Shown here: positions 1 through 5,366 of the stretch, one piece after another
How the letters are laid out: every line of letters begins with the position of its first letter
Numbering within the stretch: the stretch's first letter is position 1
Origin: Planctomycetaceae bacterium
GTDB lineage: Bacteria; Planctomycetota; Planctomycetia; Planctomycetales; Planctomycetaceae
Assembly: GCA_015487825.1 (NCBI GenBank)
Contig: WFOZ01000408.1
Coordinates: 1-5,366, forward strand
Direction: 5' to 3'
DNA: 5,366 nucleotides
Notes under the pieces: generated by a model
Databases searched by the model: none
Told to the model about the DNA's origin: nothing
What the model saw: the letters and a program-made list of their open reading frames with translations, nothing else
Translations under genes and position numbers: made by a program

Positions 1-48
1 CCCTACGACTACGACAAACCGGGAACTTATTTCGGGACTGTTTCTTAG
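1..48 (+). CDS. C-terminal tail of an upstream gene (partial)
   Basis: Frame 1 reads PYDYDKPGTYFGTVS and then stops at TAG (46-48). The aromatic and glycine-rich composition resembles the last beta strand of a real protein, for example an Ig- or PKD-like fold, but the family cannot be named from 15 residues. A hairpin begins five bases after the stop, which fits the end of a gene. Caution is needed because all three forward frames are open here. Frame 2 runs to a TAA at 110-112. Frame 3 runs to a TGA at 120-122 that overlaps the next ATG. I prefer frame 1 on composition and on the hairpin that follows it. Confidence 0.4.
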   Translation, partial: PYDYDKPGTYFGTVS

Positions 49-52
49 CGGA

Positions 53-76
53 TTGGCTCGTGAATTTTCGGGCCAA
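53..76 (+). terminator. Hairpin after the upstream gene tail, possible terminator
   Basis: TTGGCTCG (53-60) pairs with CGGGCCAA (69-76) around an 8-base loop, giving an 8-bp stem with one U-G pair on the plus-strand RNA. In the opposite strand that pair becomes an A-C mismatch, so the structure favours plus-strand transcription. No U-tract follows, so it is not a textbook intrinsic terminator. It could instead stabilise a 3' end. Confidence 0.35.
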
Positions 77-118
77 AGCACATCAATACCCAAAACAGAA
101 ATACAATATTAAACAGCC

Positions 119-1207
119 ATGACATATTTATTTCGCCACACAAAAAAAACAGTAGCCTTATTTCTCCTGATTGCAATGACAGTGATCGGTGTCACACTCA
201 CCTCCCCGGCAGAGGAGATAATTTACGGCGACGGTTTGCTCGTCACGACGAGCGGCAAGGTTATCCGTGGAAAAATTTCTGTTTTGAAAAATGGTTACGC
301 TGTCGTCCTGCCCAGCGGAGCATCTGTCAGTTACCCTTTTTCAACAGTGATTTGCGAAGCTCGCTCGTTACAGGAAGCGTACCGTAAACAGCGAGATGCA
401 ATGACTCGCCCGACCGCAGGTCAACACGTCAGGCTTGCTCAGTGGGCATTCAAGCAGAATCTCTTTGCAGAAGCAGAGCGGGAAATACATTCCGCATTGA
501 ATTTACAACCAAACAATCAGCAGGCGAAGCGGTTGCTAAAACATTTTGATAAACGGGAATTGAAAGATTCTGAATTTGTCAACCAGGATGAAAAAAAGCT
601 GCGAGAGAAAATGATCATTGACCGCGAATTCAATAAAGGCGAACCGCTGGGTGGGCTCAGCCCGGAACTGGCTCAGGAATTTGCATCGACAATCGAACCA
701 CTACTGATTAACCGGTGCAGCAACGCGGCCTGCCATGGTAAATCGGTTGCTCACGAATTTCGCCTGCAACCAAAATGGAACCTGCGTGGTAACACCAGGC
801 ATATTTCTGCCAAAAACCTGCAGGCTGTACTCAAACAAATTGATTCCAACCGCCCCGATAAAAGCCCGCTCACTGCAAAACTGAACGGTCAGCACGGCAT
901 TCGCAGCAGAAATGTTTTCAGTGGATCTCTTGCCGAAAAACATAAACGAATTCTACAAAACTGGACAATGCGGACCGGTCTGTATTTACAGGAGAAAAGG
1001 AAGGAGAGTCAGACAACATTTACTCAACTGGTCGGACATGAAAATGTCAATCAACAACCCGGTCACCAGATTCAACAGGCCGGTTTTTCCTCACCACAAA
1101 AAAAACTTTCCAAACCATCAGCTATTGATGCAGCACGCAAAGAACAAGCCTACGATCCGTTTGATCCAGAAATCTTCAACCGGAAAATGCATAAAAAGAT
1201 ACAATGA
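119..1207 (+). CDS. Exported planctomycete cytochrome c-like protein with TPR-like motif
   Basis: This 362-residue protein has an N-terminal Sec signal: basic RHTKK (6-10), a hydrophobic core at about 11-27, and likely cleavage after SPA (31). Residues 33-85 form a beta-rich segment. Residues 101-141 look like one TPR-type helical pair (LAQWAFKQNLFAEAE then ALNLQPNNQQAKRLL). Residues 185-290 resemble the cytochrome c-like blocks of planctomycete proteins, with a PLLINRC..ACHG motif (C200, C205, H206) and a downstream NLQAVLKQID/SPL/H/FSG pattern. The spacing is C-x4-C-H, not C-x2-C-H. The last 70 residues are polar and low in recognisable structure. The likely role is a periplasmic haem or redox protein; covalent haem attachment is inferred only. 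No Shine-Dalgarno precedes the ATG. TACAAT at 102-107 could be a -10 box giving a nearly leaderless mRNA, but no -35 matches it. The signal peptide supports this start. The gene converges on the next one. Confidence 0.8.
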   Translation: MTYLFRHTKKTVALFLLIAMTVIGVTLTSPAEEIIYGDGLLVTTSGKVIRGKISVLKNGYAVVLPSGASVSYPFSTVICEARSLQEAYRKQRDAMTRPTAGQHVRLAQWAFKQNLFAEAEREIHSALNLQPNNQQAKRLLKHFDKRELKDSEFVNQDEKKLREKMIIDREFNKGEPLGGLSPELAQEFASTIEPLLINRCSNAACHGKSVAHEFRLQPKWNLRGNTRHISAKNLQAVLKQIDSNRPDKSPLTAKLNGQHGIRSRNVFSGSLAEKHKRILQNWTMRTGLYLQEKRKESQTTFTQLVGHENVNQQPGHQIQQAGFSSPQKKLSKPSAIDAARKEQAYDPFDPEIFNRKMHKKIQ

Positions 1208-1226
1208 ACCGGACTGGCCAGGCATA

Positions 1227-1246
1227 ATTGCGGTAGCTGCTGCAAT
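1227..1246 (+). terminator. Hairpin between convergent genes, possible terminator
   Basis: ATTGCGGT (1227-1234) pairs with GCTGCAAT (1239-1246) around the loop AGCT, an 8-bp stem with two G-U pairs on the plus-strand RNA. It fills most of the 42-base gap between the convergent stop codons. It would serve the rightward cytochrome-like gene better than the leftward one, where the wobble pairs become mismatches. No U-run follows, so the call is tentative. Confidence 0.3.
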
Positions 1247-1249
1247 GGT

Positions 1250-2545
1250 TCAGAGATGCAAATCTGGAGTGATGATTTTGCCGGTCGTTTCAAGTAGCAA
1301 CTCTCGTCCGTTTCGATAAGCCTGGTTTCCCAAGTGACACAGTTGGGTACTGAGGCAGCCGACCTTAAAGCTGGCAGTGGGTTCGAGACGATCTCTTACC
1401 GCCTGGATAAACGCGCGGGCATGGCTGATTCGTAATTCACTTGCCTGGACTGAAATTGCAGGTGTGTGGTCATAAACTTTCCAGCCACTGCGATCAAGGA
1501 TTAAAACGCCTCGATCTCCGTAAAAAGCAACGCCATGAGATCGCCCTTCGATTCCGCGTGATGACCATTGACGATGTTCCCAGGTGATCGATTTGCCGTC
1601 GAAATCGTAGAGAACATTCATCGTGTCCGGGGTTTCCCGTCCGTCATCGAAATGCCGGCAGCTTCCCGTTGCGACAACACGTTGCGGTAGGGAAACTCCC
1701 AAGCCCCAGCGGGCGGTATCCAACAAATGAACGCCCCAGTTTCCCAATTCCCCTGATCCATAATTCCACATCCATCGCCAGTTGTAATGCCAATCGAGTG
1801 GATGCAGTGAACTTTTCTTTTCCTGTCCTAACCACGCCAATTGCACATTTTCCGAAGAAAGAGATTCCTGCATTGGAGTTTTTACAGGTATGTTTTTTTG
1901 TGGTCGCAATCGTTGTCGTTTAACGGCAGACCAGGCACGCGCCTGATAAACTTCTCCTAATTGCCCGGTATGCAGAAAATCAACCGCTGATTGAAAATGC
2001 AGCCCGCTGCGTTGTTGCAAGCCGACCTGAACGATTGCCTGAGATTTGGAAATCATTTCCTGAAGCTGCACGCCTTGTTCCAGCGTATGCGTTGTGGGAG
2101 CTTCCAGATAAACATCTTTTCCGGCATCACAAGCCATCGCAGTCATCCAGGCGTGGTGATGATCCGGTGTCGCAATGATAACGGCATCGACCTGTGATGA
2201 ATCGAGAAGTCTACGGAAATCGTCACATAAAAAAGGTTGATGTTTAGCTGCTTCGACAGATTTCATCGCATTGATTTGTACGGTTTTATCGATATCGCAC
2301 AACGCGGTAATCCGGCATCCTTCCACCTGCTGAAAACTTTTTAGCAGAGTCGTCCCCTGGTTACGTAAACCGACGAAACCAAGGCGAACAGGATGATTGA
2401 GCGATGCATGTCGTTTGGCCTGTAACTGGTTCACCTGAGAAAGTGCAACAACCCCCGCCGCCGCCTGAGCAGCGTTCCTGGCACTGTTCCCGAGGAACTC
2501 TCTGCGGTTGAGAGGTGTTTTCGATTTTGAATTTCGATCAGTCAT
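1250..2545 (-). CDS. Gfo/Idh/MocA family oxidoreductase, Tat-exported
   Basis: This is an NAD(P)-dependent sugar or inositol dehydrogenase-like protein; its substrate is unknown. The open frame extends to ATG at 2584. I choose the ATG at 2545 (431 residues) because it puts the Tat motif NRREFLG near the N-terminus and has a weak GGATGG upstream; ATG at 2557 is also possible. Numbering here is from the 2584 start. The twin-arginine signal spans about 26-50. A Rossmann beta strand and dinucleotide-binding loop follow (RLGFVGLRNQG, 67-77), then ALCDID (95-100), DAVIIATPDHHHAW (133-146), and the C-terminal alpha/beta domain with GNWGVHLLDTARW (281-293). H286 aligns with the family's substrate-pocket histidine. 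The family's EKP motif is EAP here (161-163), so the usual catalytic lysine is missing. Tat export of a folded, cofactor-loaded Gfo/Idh/MocA protein is common in planctomycetes. The stress-protein gene lies 91 bases upstream on the same strand, so co-transcription is possible. Confidence 0.93.
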   Translation of the reverse strand: MTDRNSKSKTPLNRREFLGNSARNAAQAAAGVVALSQVNQLQAKRHASLNHPVRLGFVGLRNQGTTLLKSFQQVEGCRITALCDIDKTVQINAMKSVEAAKHQPFLCDDFRRLLDSSQVDAVIIATPDHHHAWMTAMACDAGKDVYLEAPTTHTLEQGVQLQEMISKSQAIVQVGLQQRSGLHFQSAVDFLHTGQLGEVYQARAWSAVKRQRLRPQKNIPVKTPMQESLSSENVQLAWLGQEKKSSLHPLDWHYNWRWMWNYGSGELGNWGVHLLDTARWGLGVSLPQRVVATGSCRHFDDGRETPDTMNVLYDFDGKSITWEHRQWSSRGIEGRSHGVAFYGDRGVLILDRSGWKVYDHTPAISVQASELRISHARAFIQAVRDRLEPTASFKVGCLSTQLCHLGNQAYRNGRELLLETTGKIITPDLHL

Positions 2546-2636
2546 CAAACTATCCATCCAGCCCGCAGTGCGGACCACAACCAAGGCGTTCTATTTCTAC
2601 CAGAATCCAGTCCAGGAACCTGGCAGTTCTACACTC

Positions 2637-3077
2637 TTACTCTGCATCCGACCTTCTTAATACCAGTACAGGACAGGCAACATGCCGAATGACTCTTTCA
2701 GTCACCGAACCAAGTAAGGCTCGCTTAAAGCCGTGGTATCCGTGCGAGGGAATAATTACCAGTTCGGCATTGATGGACTCCGCATAATCTGCAATTTCTG
2801 TCCCCGGGTCCCCGACTCGTGTCAAAATTGTGACGCCAGTCATATCGTGTTCTTTCAGGAATTCTTCTGCATGTTCGCGGGTTGCCTTTTCCCGTTCAAC
2901 TTCTTCGATCCCTCCCCAGACAACTCCCGGTGCGACAATATCCAACGGAAACATGACATGCACAGCGTGGACGTGCTCCGGTTCATCGACCATTTCCAAA
3001 GCCGCTTCAATCGCCTGCTTCGATTCCCCTGAAAAATCAACCGGTACAACAATACTCTTCTTCGGCAACCATGACAT
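2637..3077 (-). CDS. Universal stress protein, UspA family
   Basis: This single-domain cytoplasmic protein of 146 residues has the usual length for the family. VPVDFS (11-16) is the first beta strand, and its Asp14 normally contacts adenine. VGDPGTEIADYAE (88-100) is the typical central motif. PSHGYHGF (110-117) and GSVTERV (123-129) form the nucleotide loop, followed by CPVLVLR (135-141). The ATP-binding signature is G-x2-G-x9-G-S/T. Here the second Gly (113), nine-residue spacing and Gly-Ser (123-124) are kept, but the first Gly is Pro110. Nucleotide binding is therefore likely but not certain. A strong Shine-Dalgarno, AGAGGAG, ends seven bases before the ATG and fixes the start. A good sigma70-type promoter lies about 80 bases upstream. 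The oxidoreductase gene follows on the same strand. The specific stress to which it responds cannot be read from sequence. Confidence 0.95.
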   Translation of the reverse strand: MSWLPKKSIVVPVDFSGESKQAIEAALEMVDEPEHVHAVHVMFPLDIVAPGVVWGGIEEVEREKATREHAEEFLKEHDMTGVTILTRVGDPGTEIADYAESINAELVIIPSHGYHGFKRALLGSVTERVIRHVACPVLVLRRSDAE

Positions 3078-3090
3078 AGTCCGACTCCTC

Positions 3091-3117
3091 TTTCTACTTC
3101 CTCAGTTTTCTACTTCC
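3091..3117 (-). repeat. Two 11-base direct repeats in the stress-protein leader
   Basis: GGAAGTAGAAA (minus strand) occurs twice, at 3107-3117 and 3091-3101, with a 16-base period. Both lie between the predicted transcription start and the ribosome binding site, in a leader that is almost all purine. The second copy runs into the Shine-Dalgarno site. The repeats could bind a regulator or ribosomal protein S1, or could be chance low complexity. Confidence 0.6.
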
Positions 3118-3158
3118 ACGTTGTTTCTGTTCCCTGACGTCCTCCAGCCTCTGCATCT

Positions 3159-3187
3159 ATTATCACGTGATTAGAGATGAATATCAA
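3159..3187 (-). promoter_or_regulatory. Predicted sigma70-type promoter of the stress-protein gene
   Basis: On the minus strand, TTGATA (3182-3187, five of six to TTGACA) and GATAAT (3159-3164, five of six to TATAAT) are separated by exactly 17 bases. Transcription would start near 3151, giving a leader of about 75 bases to the ATG at 3077. This is the best promoter match I found in the window. No extended -10 TG is present. Confidence 0.6.
3162..3171. promoter_or_regulatory. Palindrome ATCACGTGAT overlapping the -10 box, possible operator
   Basis: This is a perfect 10-base palindrome with a CACGTG core. It covers half of the predicted -10 box of the stress-protein promoter and the adjoining part of the spacer. 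A dimeric repressor bound there would block RNA polymerase. The protein that binds is unknown, and no regulator gene is adjacent. Confidence 0.4.
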
Positions 3188-3192
3188 TCAGA

Positions 3193-3207
3193 GAGAACGA
3201 AATTCTC
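3193..3207. repeat. Short inverted repeat just upstream of the -35 box
   Basis: GAGAA (3193-3197) and TTCTC (3203-3207) flank CGAAA. The repeat lies just upstream of the predicted -35 of the stress-protein promoter, where activators of that promoter would bind. Five-base arms occur by chance quite often, so this is only a candidate site. Confidence 0.3.
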
Positions 3208-3238
3208 AGCAATGGGCCAAAGAGGTTCCATTAAATAC

Positions 3239-3290
3239 CAGAAGAGCAGGAGTATGAGGCAGGTTTCTACCTACTCTTAATGCTCTTCTG
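3239..3290. repeat. Long interrupted inverted repeat, strong stem-loop
   Basis: CAGAAGAGCA (3239-3248) and TGCTCTTCTG (3281-3290) are perfect 10-base complements. Inside them GAGTA (3250-3254) pairs with TACTC (3272-3276), and GGT (3262-3264) can pair with ACC (3269-3271) around a TTCT loop. The result is a nested stem of about 18 base pairs. Neither side carries a clear T-run, so it is not a standard terminator. It may be a small RNA, a protein-binding cruciform or a small mobile-element remnant. Confidence 0.65.
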
Positions 3291-3602
3291 AAAATGGTGA
3301 CGTTGCTTAGAGACCACATTTATAGCCGTTTGTTGATTATATGCGACAGCAACACGATCATTTGCAGGATTCAGGATTTGGCAGCATGCTGTTCCAGTTG
3401 CTCCAGATTTTATTATCACTCTGGTAATGAGGGGGAAATTTATTTGTAAAAATCGGAAGAACCGGCAGAGTTGAAACGGGTTGATTTTTCCCCTGTTGAT
3501 TGTTTCATTTTTATTTTCCAAATGCACGAGAGTTGCTGATATTTTCAAACTCTTGCAGGATCTGATTGAGTTTCCCCATTTTTCTGCATACATTGAAAGC
3601 AG

Positions 3603-3629
3603 GCTCTTTTCGAATTTGACGAAAAGTGC
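3603..3629. repeat. Hairpin upstream of the three-gene cluster
   Basis: CTTTTCG (3606-3612) and CGAAAAG (3620-3626) are perfect complements around a 7-base loop. After a T-T mismatch, two more G-C pairs extend it (3603-3604 with 3628-3629). It lies about 110 bases before the first gene of the cluster and just upstream of a weak promoter candidate, so it may be an operator or a terminator for leftover transcription. Confidence 0.45.
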
Positions 3630-3638
3630 TGAGACGAT

Positions 3639-3669
3639 TTGGCAACGTCAAAAAGAGAATTCATATCAT
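3639..3669 (+). promoter_or_regulatory. Weak promoter candidate for the three-gene cluster
   Basis: TTGGCA (3639-3644) and TATCAT (3664-3669) each match five of six consensus bases, but the 19-base spacer is longer than optimal. It is the best pair I found in the last 150 bases before the gene at 3737. Confidence 0.25.
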
Positions 3670-3736
3670 TTGCCAGCATATTAGTTGGCCACAATAAAGA
3701 AACCGTTAGAACTACGAAATCAGTGAGGAATGGAAT

Positions 3737-4321
3737 ATGTATACGCCGCAAGATTTGTCTCCTCAAACGGCGGAAAATCTTCAACAGCGAGTTCGTGATC
3801 TGGCCTCTTTGATGACACGTATGGCAGAGTCTCTGCATCAGGGGGAGCCCGTTGAGTTACAGCACCTGGCTGATGAAATTGGAGCCGTGCAGACCACGGT
3901 GCAGGGGATCTCCAGACAACTTGAAGAACACCCACTGCTTGCCGATTCGGAACGATACGTTACTCGTGTAAGTGACATTATTGAATCTTGTAAAGTAATC
4001 AATACTCGTCAGGAGGCGATTGATCAACTCAAGCGATTGCAATTGATAAAGTCTTTCGAGCAAAGCGACCAGGAAGCACTGGGACAATTGCAGGATCGTG
4101 TGGGAACCATTTTGCATACTCTCACAAATGGATCTGTCGAAGAAAGACGGGAAGCAATGGATAATGTACTGAAACAGGAGTCTCCTTTTCGGGCATTGTA
4201 CGAAATGATTAATCGACCGGAAGAATTATCGGATGATCGCTGGATGGATGCCCAGAGAATAATCATTGATTCATTTGGGAGAAATGTGGCCCTGGCAGTT
4301 TTACGAGGCCGGGCTCGTTGA
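3737..4321 (+). CDS. Uncharacterised helical protein, first gene of cluster
   Basis: I do not recognise this 194-residue protein. It has no signal peptide or membrane segment and should be cytoplasmic. It is rich in Leu, Gln, Glu and Arg with long amphipathic helical stretches: 14-35, 41-65, 72-108, 111-130 and 135-158. The C-terminal part (160-190) has a different character, with a PEELSDDRWMDAQRII segment and a basic end (LRGRAR). No catalytic motif is visible. The start is supported by GAGGA (3725-3729), seven bases before the ATG. Residues 22-65 and 81-113 share co-linear motifs with the third gene of the cluster (LEEH versus LEEY, SDQE versus CDQE, AIDQLKR versus HLDKLRD), suggesting paralogy. 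The next gene begins 74 bases on in the same direction, so an operon is likely. A role as adaptor or structural partner is only a guess. Confidence 0.75.
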   Translation: MYTPQDLSPQTAENLQQRVRDLASLMTRMAESLHQGEPVELQHLADEIGAVQTTVQGISRQLEEHPLLADSERYVTRVSDIIESCKVINTRQEAIDQLKRLQLIKSFEQSDQEALGQLQDRVGTILHTLTNGSVEERREAMDNVLKQESPFRALYEMINRPEELSDDRWMDAQRIIIDSFGRNVALAVLRGRAR

Positions 4322-4382
4322 TCGTTTCAGAAAAATAACAGATGTTTTCGAGATTAATAAAGTATTGAGGCGTCAATCAGAC

Positions 4383-4389
4383 GGGGGAG
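4383..4389 (+). promoter_or_regulatory. Ribosome binding site that fixes the start at 4396
   Basis: GGGGGAG directly abuts an ATG at 4390, which leaves no spacing. The in-frame ATG at 4396 is six bases downstream, which is near optimal. The true start is therefore most likely 4396, two codons shorter than the longest open frame. Confidence 0.65.
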
Positions 4390-4395
4390 ATGTTT

Positions 4396-4656
4396 ATGAA
4401 CAGTTCACGTTACAAAACCTTACTATCGTATTTACCCGGCATGGCTGCGATTGTGAATTCATTCCAGTCCGAGCAGGTGCAACTGGCTGTATTTGACCGG
4501 TTGATAGAAGCACTGGATGAAAAAACAGAAGTCCCTGAGAATGCCCCTTCTGCAAAAGGGAAAAGCAAAGGGAGTGCCGATGCTCTTGCTGACGAACTGG
4601 AACACGATATTGTCGAAGGTGAAAGTATCCATGCAGTGATCGATTCGGATGATTAA
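4396..4656 (+). CDS. Uncharacterised small protein with acidic tail
   Basis: I cannot assign a family to this 86-residue protein. Residues 1-35 look like a folded helical unit: YKTLLSYLPGMAAIVNSF, then SEQVQLAVFDRLIEAL. Residues 36-60 form a polar Lys, Ser and Pro linker. Residues 61-86 are strongly acidic (DALADELEHDIVEGE, ending DSDD). There is no signal peptide or membrane segment. A short helical head with an acidic disordered tail suits a partner-binding or chaperone-like role, but this is inference. It sits between two larger helical genes on the same strand, 74 bases after the first and 121 bases before the third. Confidence 0.7.
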   Translation: MNSSRYKTLLSYLPGMAAIVNSFQSEQVQLAVFDRLIEALDEKTEVPENAPSAKGKSKGSADALADELEHDIVEGESIHAVIDSDD

Positions 4657-4707
4657 GTAAAAACTCGGCACTACTGATTATTATCGCCTGGGAATAAATG
4701 GATTCTT

Positions 4708-4736
4708 TTGAAATTGGCGAGTGCCACGAATAAAAC
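4708..4736 (+). promoter_or_regulatory. Weak internal promoter candidate before the third cluster gene
   Basis: TTGAAA (4708-4713) and TAAAAC (4731-4736) are separated by 17 bases. The -35 matches five of six and the -10 four of six. The 121-base gap here is the largest in the cluster, so an extra promoter is plausible but unproven. Confidence 0.25.
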
Positions 4737-4777
4737 GGCAGCTGGCAGTACAGGAAATCTCCTGGAGTAAGAAAAGA

Positions 4778-5366
4778 ATGACCTCTGAACTATTATCGGA
4801 ATTTGAGCATGTGCAACTCTCAGCACATTCGCTGGCAAACCAGCTGGCTGATGTTGCGACGATGATGCATGCACAGGGACAGTTTCCGCCGGAGGACCTG
4901 AGCGAAAAAATCCACCATCATCTTGAACAGGAGAAACTTTTCCGGCTGAAGCTGGAAGAGTATTCACGACGCTGTCATCTGGTTATTTCTGAAGACATTC
5001 TTCAAATTCCGTTCGCTCAGTTACGACCAGTTATGGAAGCGACCGCTTCACTAAAACGGGCAACCTCACACCTTGATAAATTGCGTGACCGGGTTGATGC
5101 TGCCAGTTGTGACCAGGAGGTTAAACGGGAACTGTACGCAGATCTTTCTGCAATTGCCTCTCTGATGCACAACCCGCAATTACCCCTGCCTGATGAAGTA
5201 TTACAATTCGCTGACAATAACGACGAGCTGACTGCGAAAATCGAACAGGCGATTAAGCCTCCCGTTATTGAAACTCCCCCAGTCAGTCAGCCTGTTGAGT
5301 CCCGGCAGGAACTGACACCTCCAACCCCGACAAAGGGCGTTGCCACAGAGCCAACCGGGTTACAGG
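4778..5366 (+). CDS. Uncharacterised helical protein with proline-rich linker (3' partial)
   Basis: The frame stays open from ATG 4778 to the window edge, giving 196 visible residues with no stop. GGAG (4764-4767) lies ten bases upstream, a little far but acceptable. There is no signal peptide. Residues 1-160 are predominantly amphipathic helix, including a histidine-rich patch (KIHHHLEQEK, 44-53). From about 159 the composition changes to a Pro, Thr, Val and Glu-rich linker (PPVIETPP, PPTPTKG), typical of a disordered spacer before another domain, which would lie beyond the edge. Ungapped matches to the 194-residue neighbour cover residues 19-62 (ending LEEY) and 86-103, and CDQE (111-114) also matches, suggesting a shared ancestral domain. 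The family is unknown to me. It is in the same orientation as the two preceding genes and probably in their operon. Confidence 0.75.
   Translation, partial: MTSELLSEFEHVQLSAHSLANQLADVATMMHAQGQFPPEDLSEKIHHHLEQEKLFRLKLEEYSRRCHLVISEDILQIPFAQLRPVMEATASLKRATSHLDKLRDRVDAASCDQEVKRELYADLSAIASLMHNPQLPLPDEVLQFADNNDELTAKIEQAIKPPVIETPPVSQPVESRQELTPPTPTKGVATEPTGLQ

Larger units (their letters stand above)
3078..3736. other. 659-base non-coding region between divergent genes
   Basis: I see no convincing gene here. The open frames present (for example 3267-3593 minus) lack ribosome binding sites and have unlikely residue composition. The left third carries the stress-protein leader, promoter, palindrome and upstream inverted repeat. 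The middle holds the long inverted repeat at 3239-3290. The stretch 3295-3600 is AT-rich and I see nothing definite in it. The right end holds the hairpin at 3603-3629, a weak promoter candidate and the ribosome binding site of the next gene. A small RNA gene cannot be excluded. Confidence 0.6.

Noticed and set aside
653..663. GGGCTCAGCCC inverted repeat
   Set aside because: It lies inside the coding sequence of the cytochrome-like protein, has a one-base centre and is explained by codon content.
912..1319. Open frame of 135 codons on the plus strand
   Set aside because: It overlaps the cytochrome-like gene in another frame and the end of the oxidoreductase gene; a shadow.
2612..2623. CCAGGAACCTGG inverted repeat between the stress-protein and oxidoreductase genes
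   Set aside because: The 5-bp arms have only a 2-base gap, which is too tight for a stable RNA hairpin, and no T-run follows; not enough to call a terminator.
3267..3593. Open frame of 108 codons on the minus strand
   Set aside because: No ribosome binding site before its ATG, residue composition unlike a folded protein, and it crosses part of the long inverted repeat.
3481..3684. Open frame of 67 codons on the plus strand, beginning at TTG
   Set aside because: No Shine-Dalgarno site and no recognisable protein character.
3545..3838. Open frame of 97 codons on the minus strand
   Set aside because: It runs antisense into the start of the better supported gene at 3737 and has an Arg/Cys/His-rich composition typical of a shadow frame.
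4266..4496. Open frame of 76 codons bridging the first two cluster genes
   Set aside because: It overlaps both neighbours out of frame. The 86-residue gene has a clear ribosome binding site, whereas this frame has none.
4751..4764. Small hairpin CAGGA/TCCTG touching the ribosome binding site of the third cluster gene
   Set aside because: A 5-bp stem is too weak to argue for control of translation.

Overview
The window most likely comes from a planctomycete of the Gimesia/Rubinisphaera type with moderate GC. This rests on protein style rather than a marker gene. One protein combines a Sec signal, a short TPR-like motif and a C-x4-C-H cytochrome c-like block of the kind common in planctomycete proteins. 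Beside it lies a Tat-exported Gfo/Idh/MocA oxidoreductase. No rRNA, tRNA, CRISPR array or transposase is visible.

Layout. Positions 1-48 are probably the last codons of an upstream gene, followed by a hairpin (53-76). Positions 119-1207 (+) encode an exported cytochrome c-like protein. It converges on an oxidoreductase gene at 1250-2545 (-), with 42 bases between the two stop codons. Upstream of the oxidoreductase, on the same strand, is a universal stress protein gene (2637-3077, -). It has a good Shine-Dalgarno site and a good sigma70-type promoter whose -10 box is overlapped by a 10-base palindrome. Positions 3078-3736 form the largest non-coding stretch. It holds the stress-protein promoter, a long interrupted inverted repeat (3239-3290), a compact hairpin (3603-3629) and possibly the promoter for the rightward genes.

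From 3737 to the right edge three same-strand genes encode small, soluble, mostly helical proteins that I cannot assign to a family: 194 residues (3737-4321), 86 residues (4396-4656, start set by its Shine-Dalgarno) and at least 196 residues (4778 to the edge, no stop reached). The first and third share several co-linear short motifs and look like diverged paralogues. The third ends in a proline-rich, probably disordered linker, so another domain may follow outside the window. This cluster is the best candidate for something undescribed, but its function cannot be read from the sequence.

The left genes look like separate housekeeping or accessory functions of the envelope and stress response. 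Two residue-level oddities stand out: the oxidoreductase has Glu-Ala-Pro where the family normally has the catalytic Glu-Lys-Pro, and the stress protein has Pro in place of the first Gly of the ATP-binding signature.
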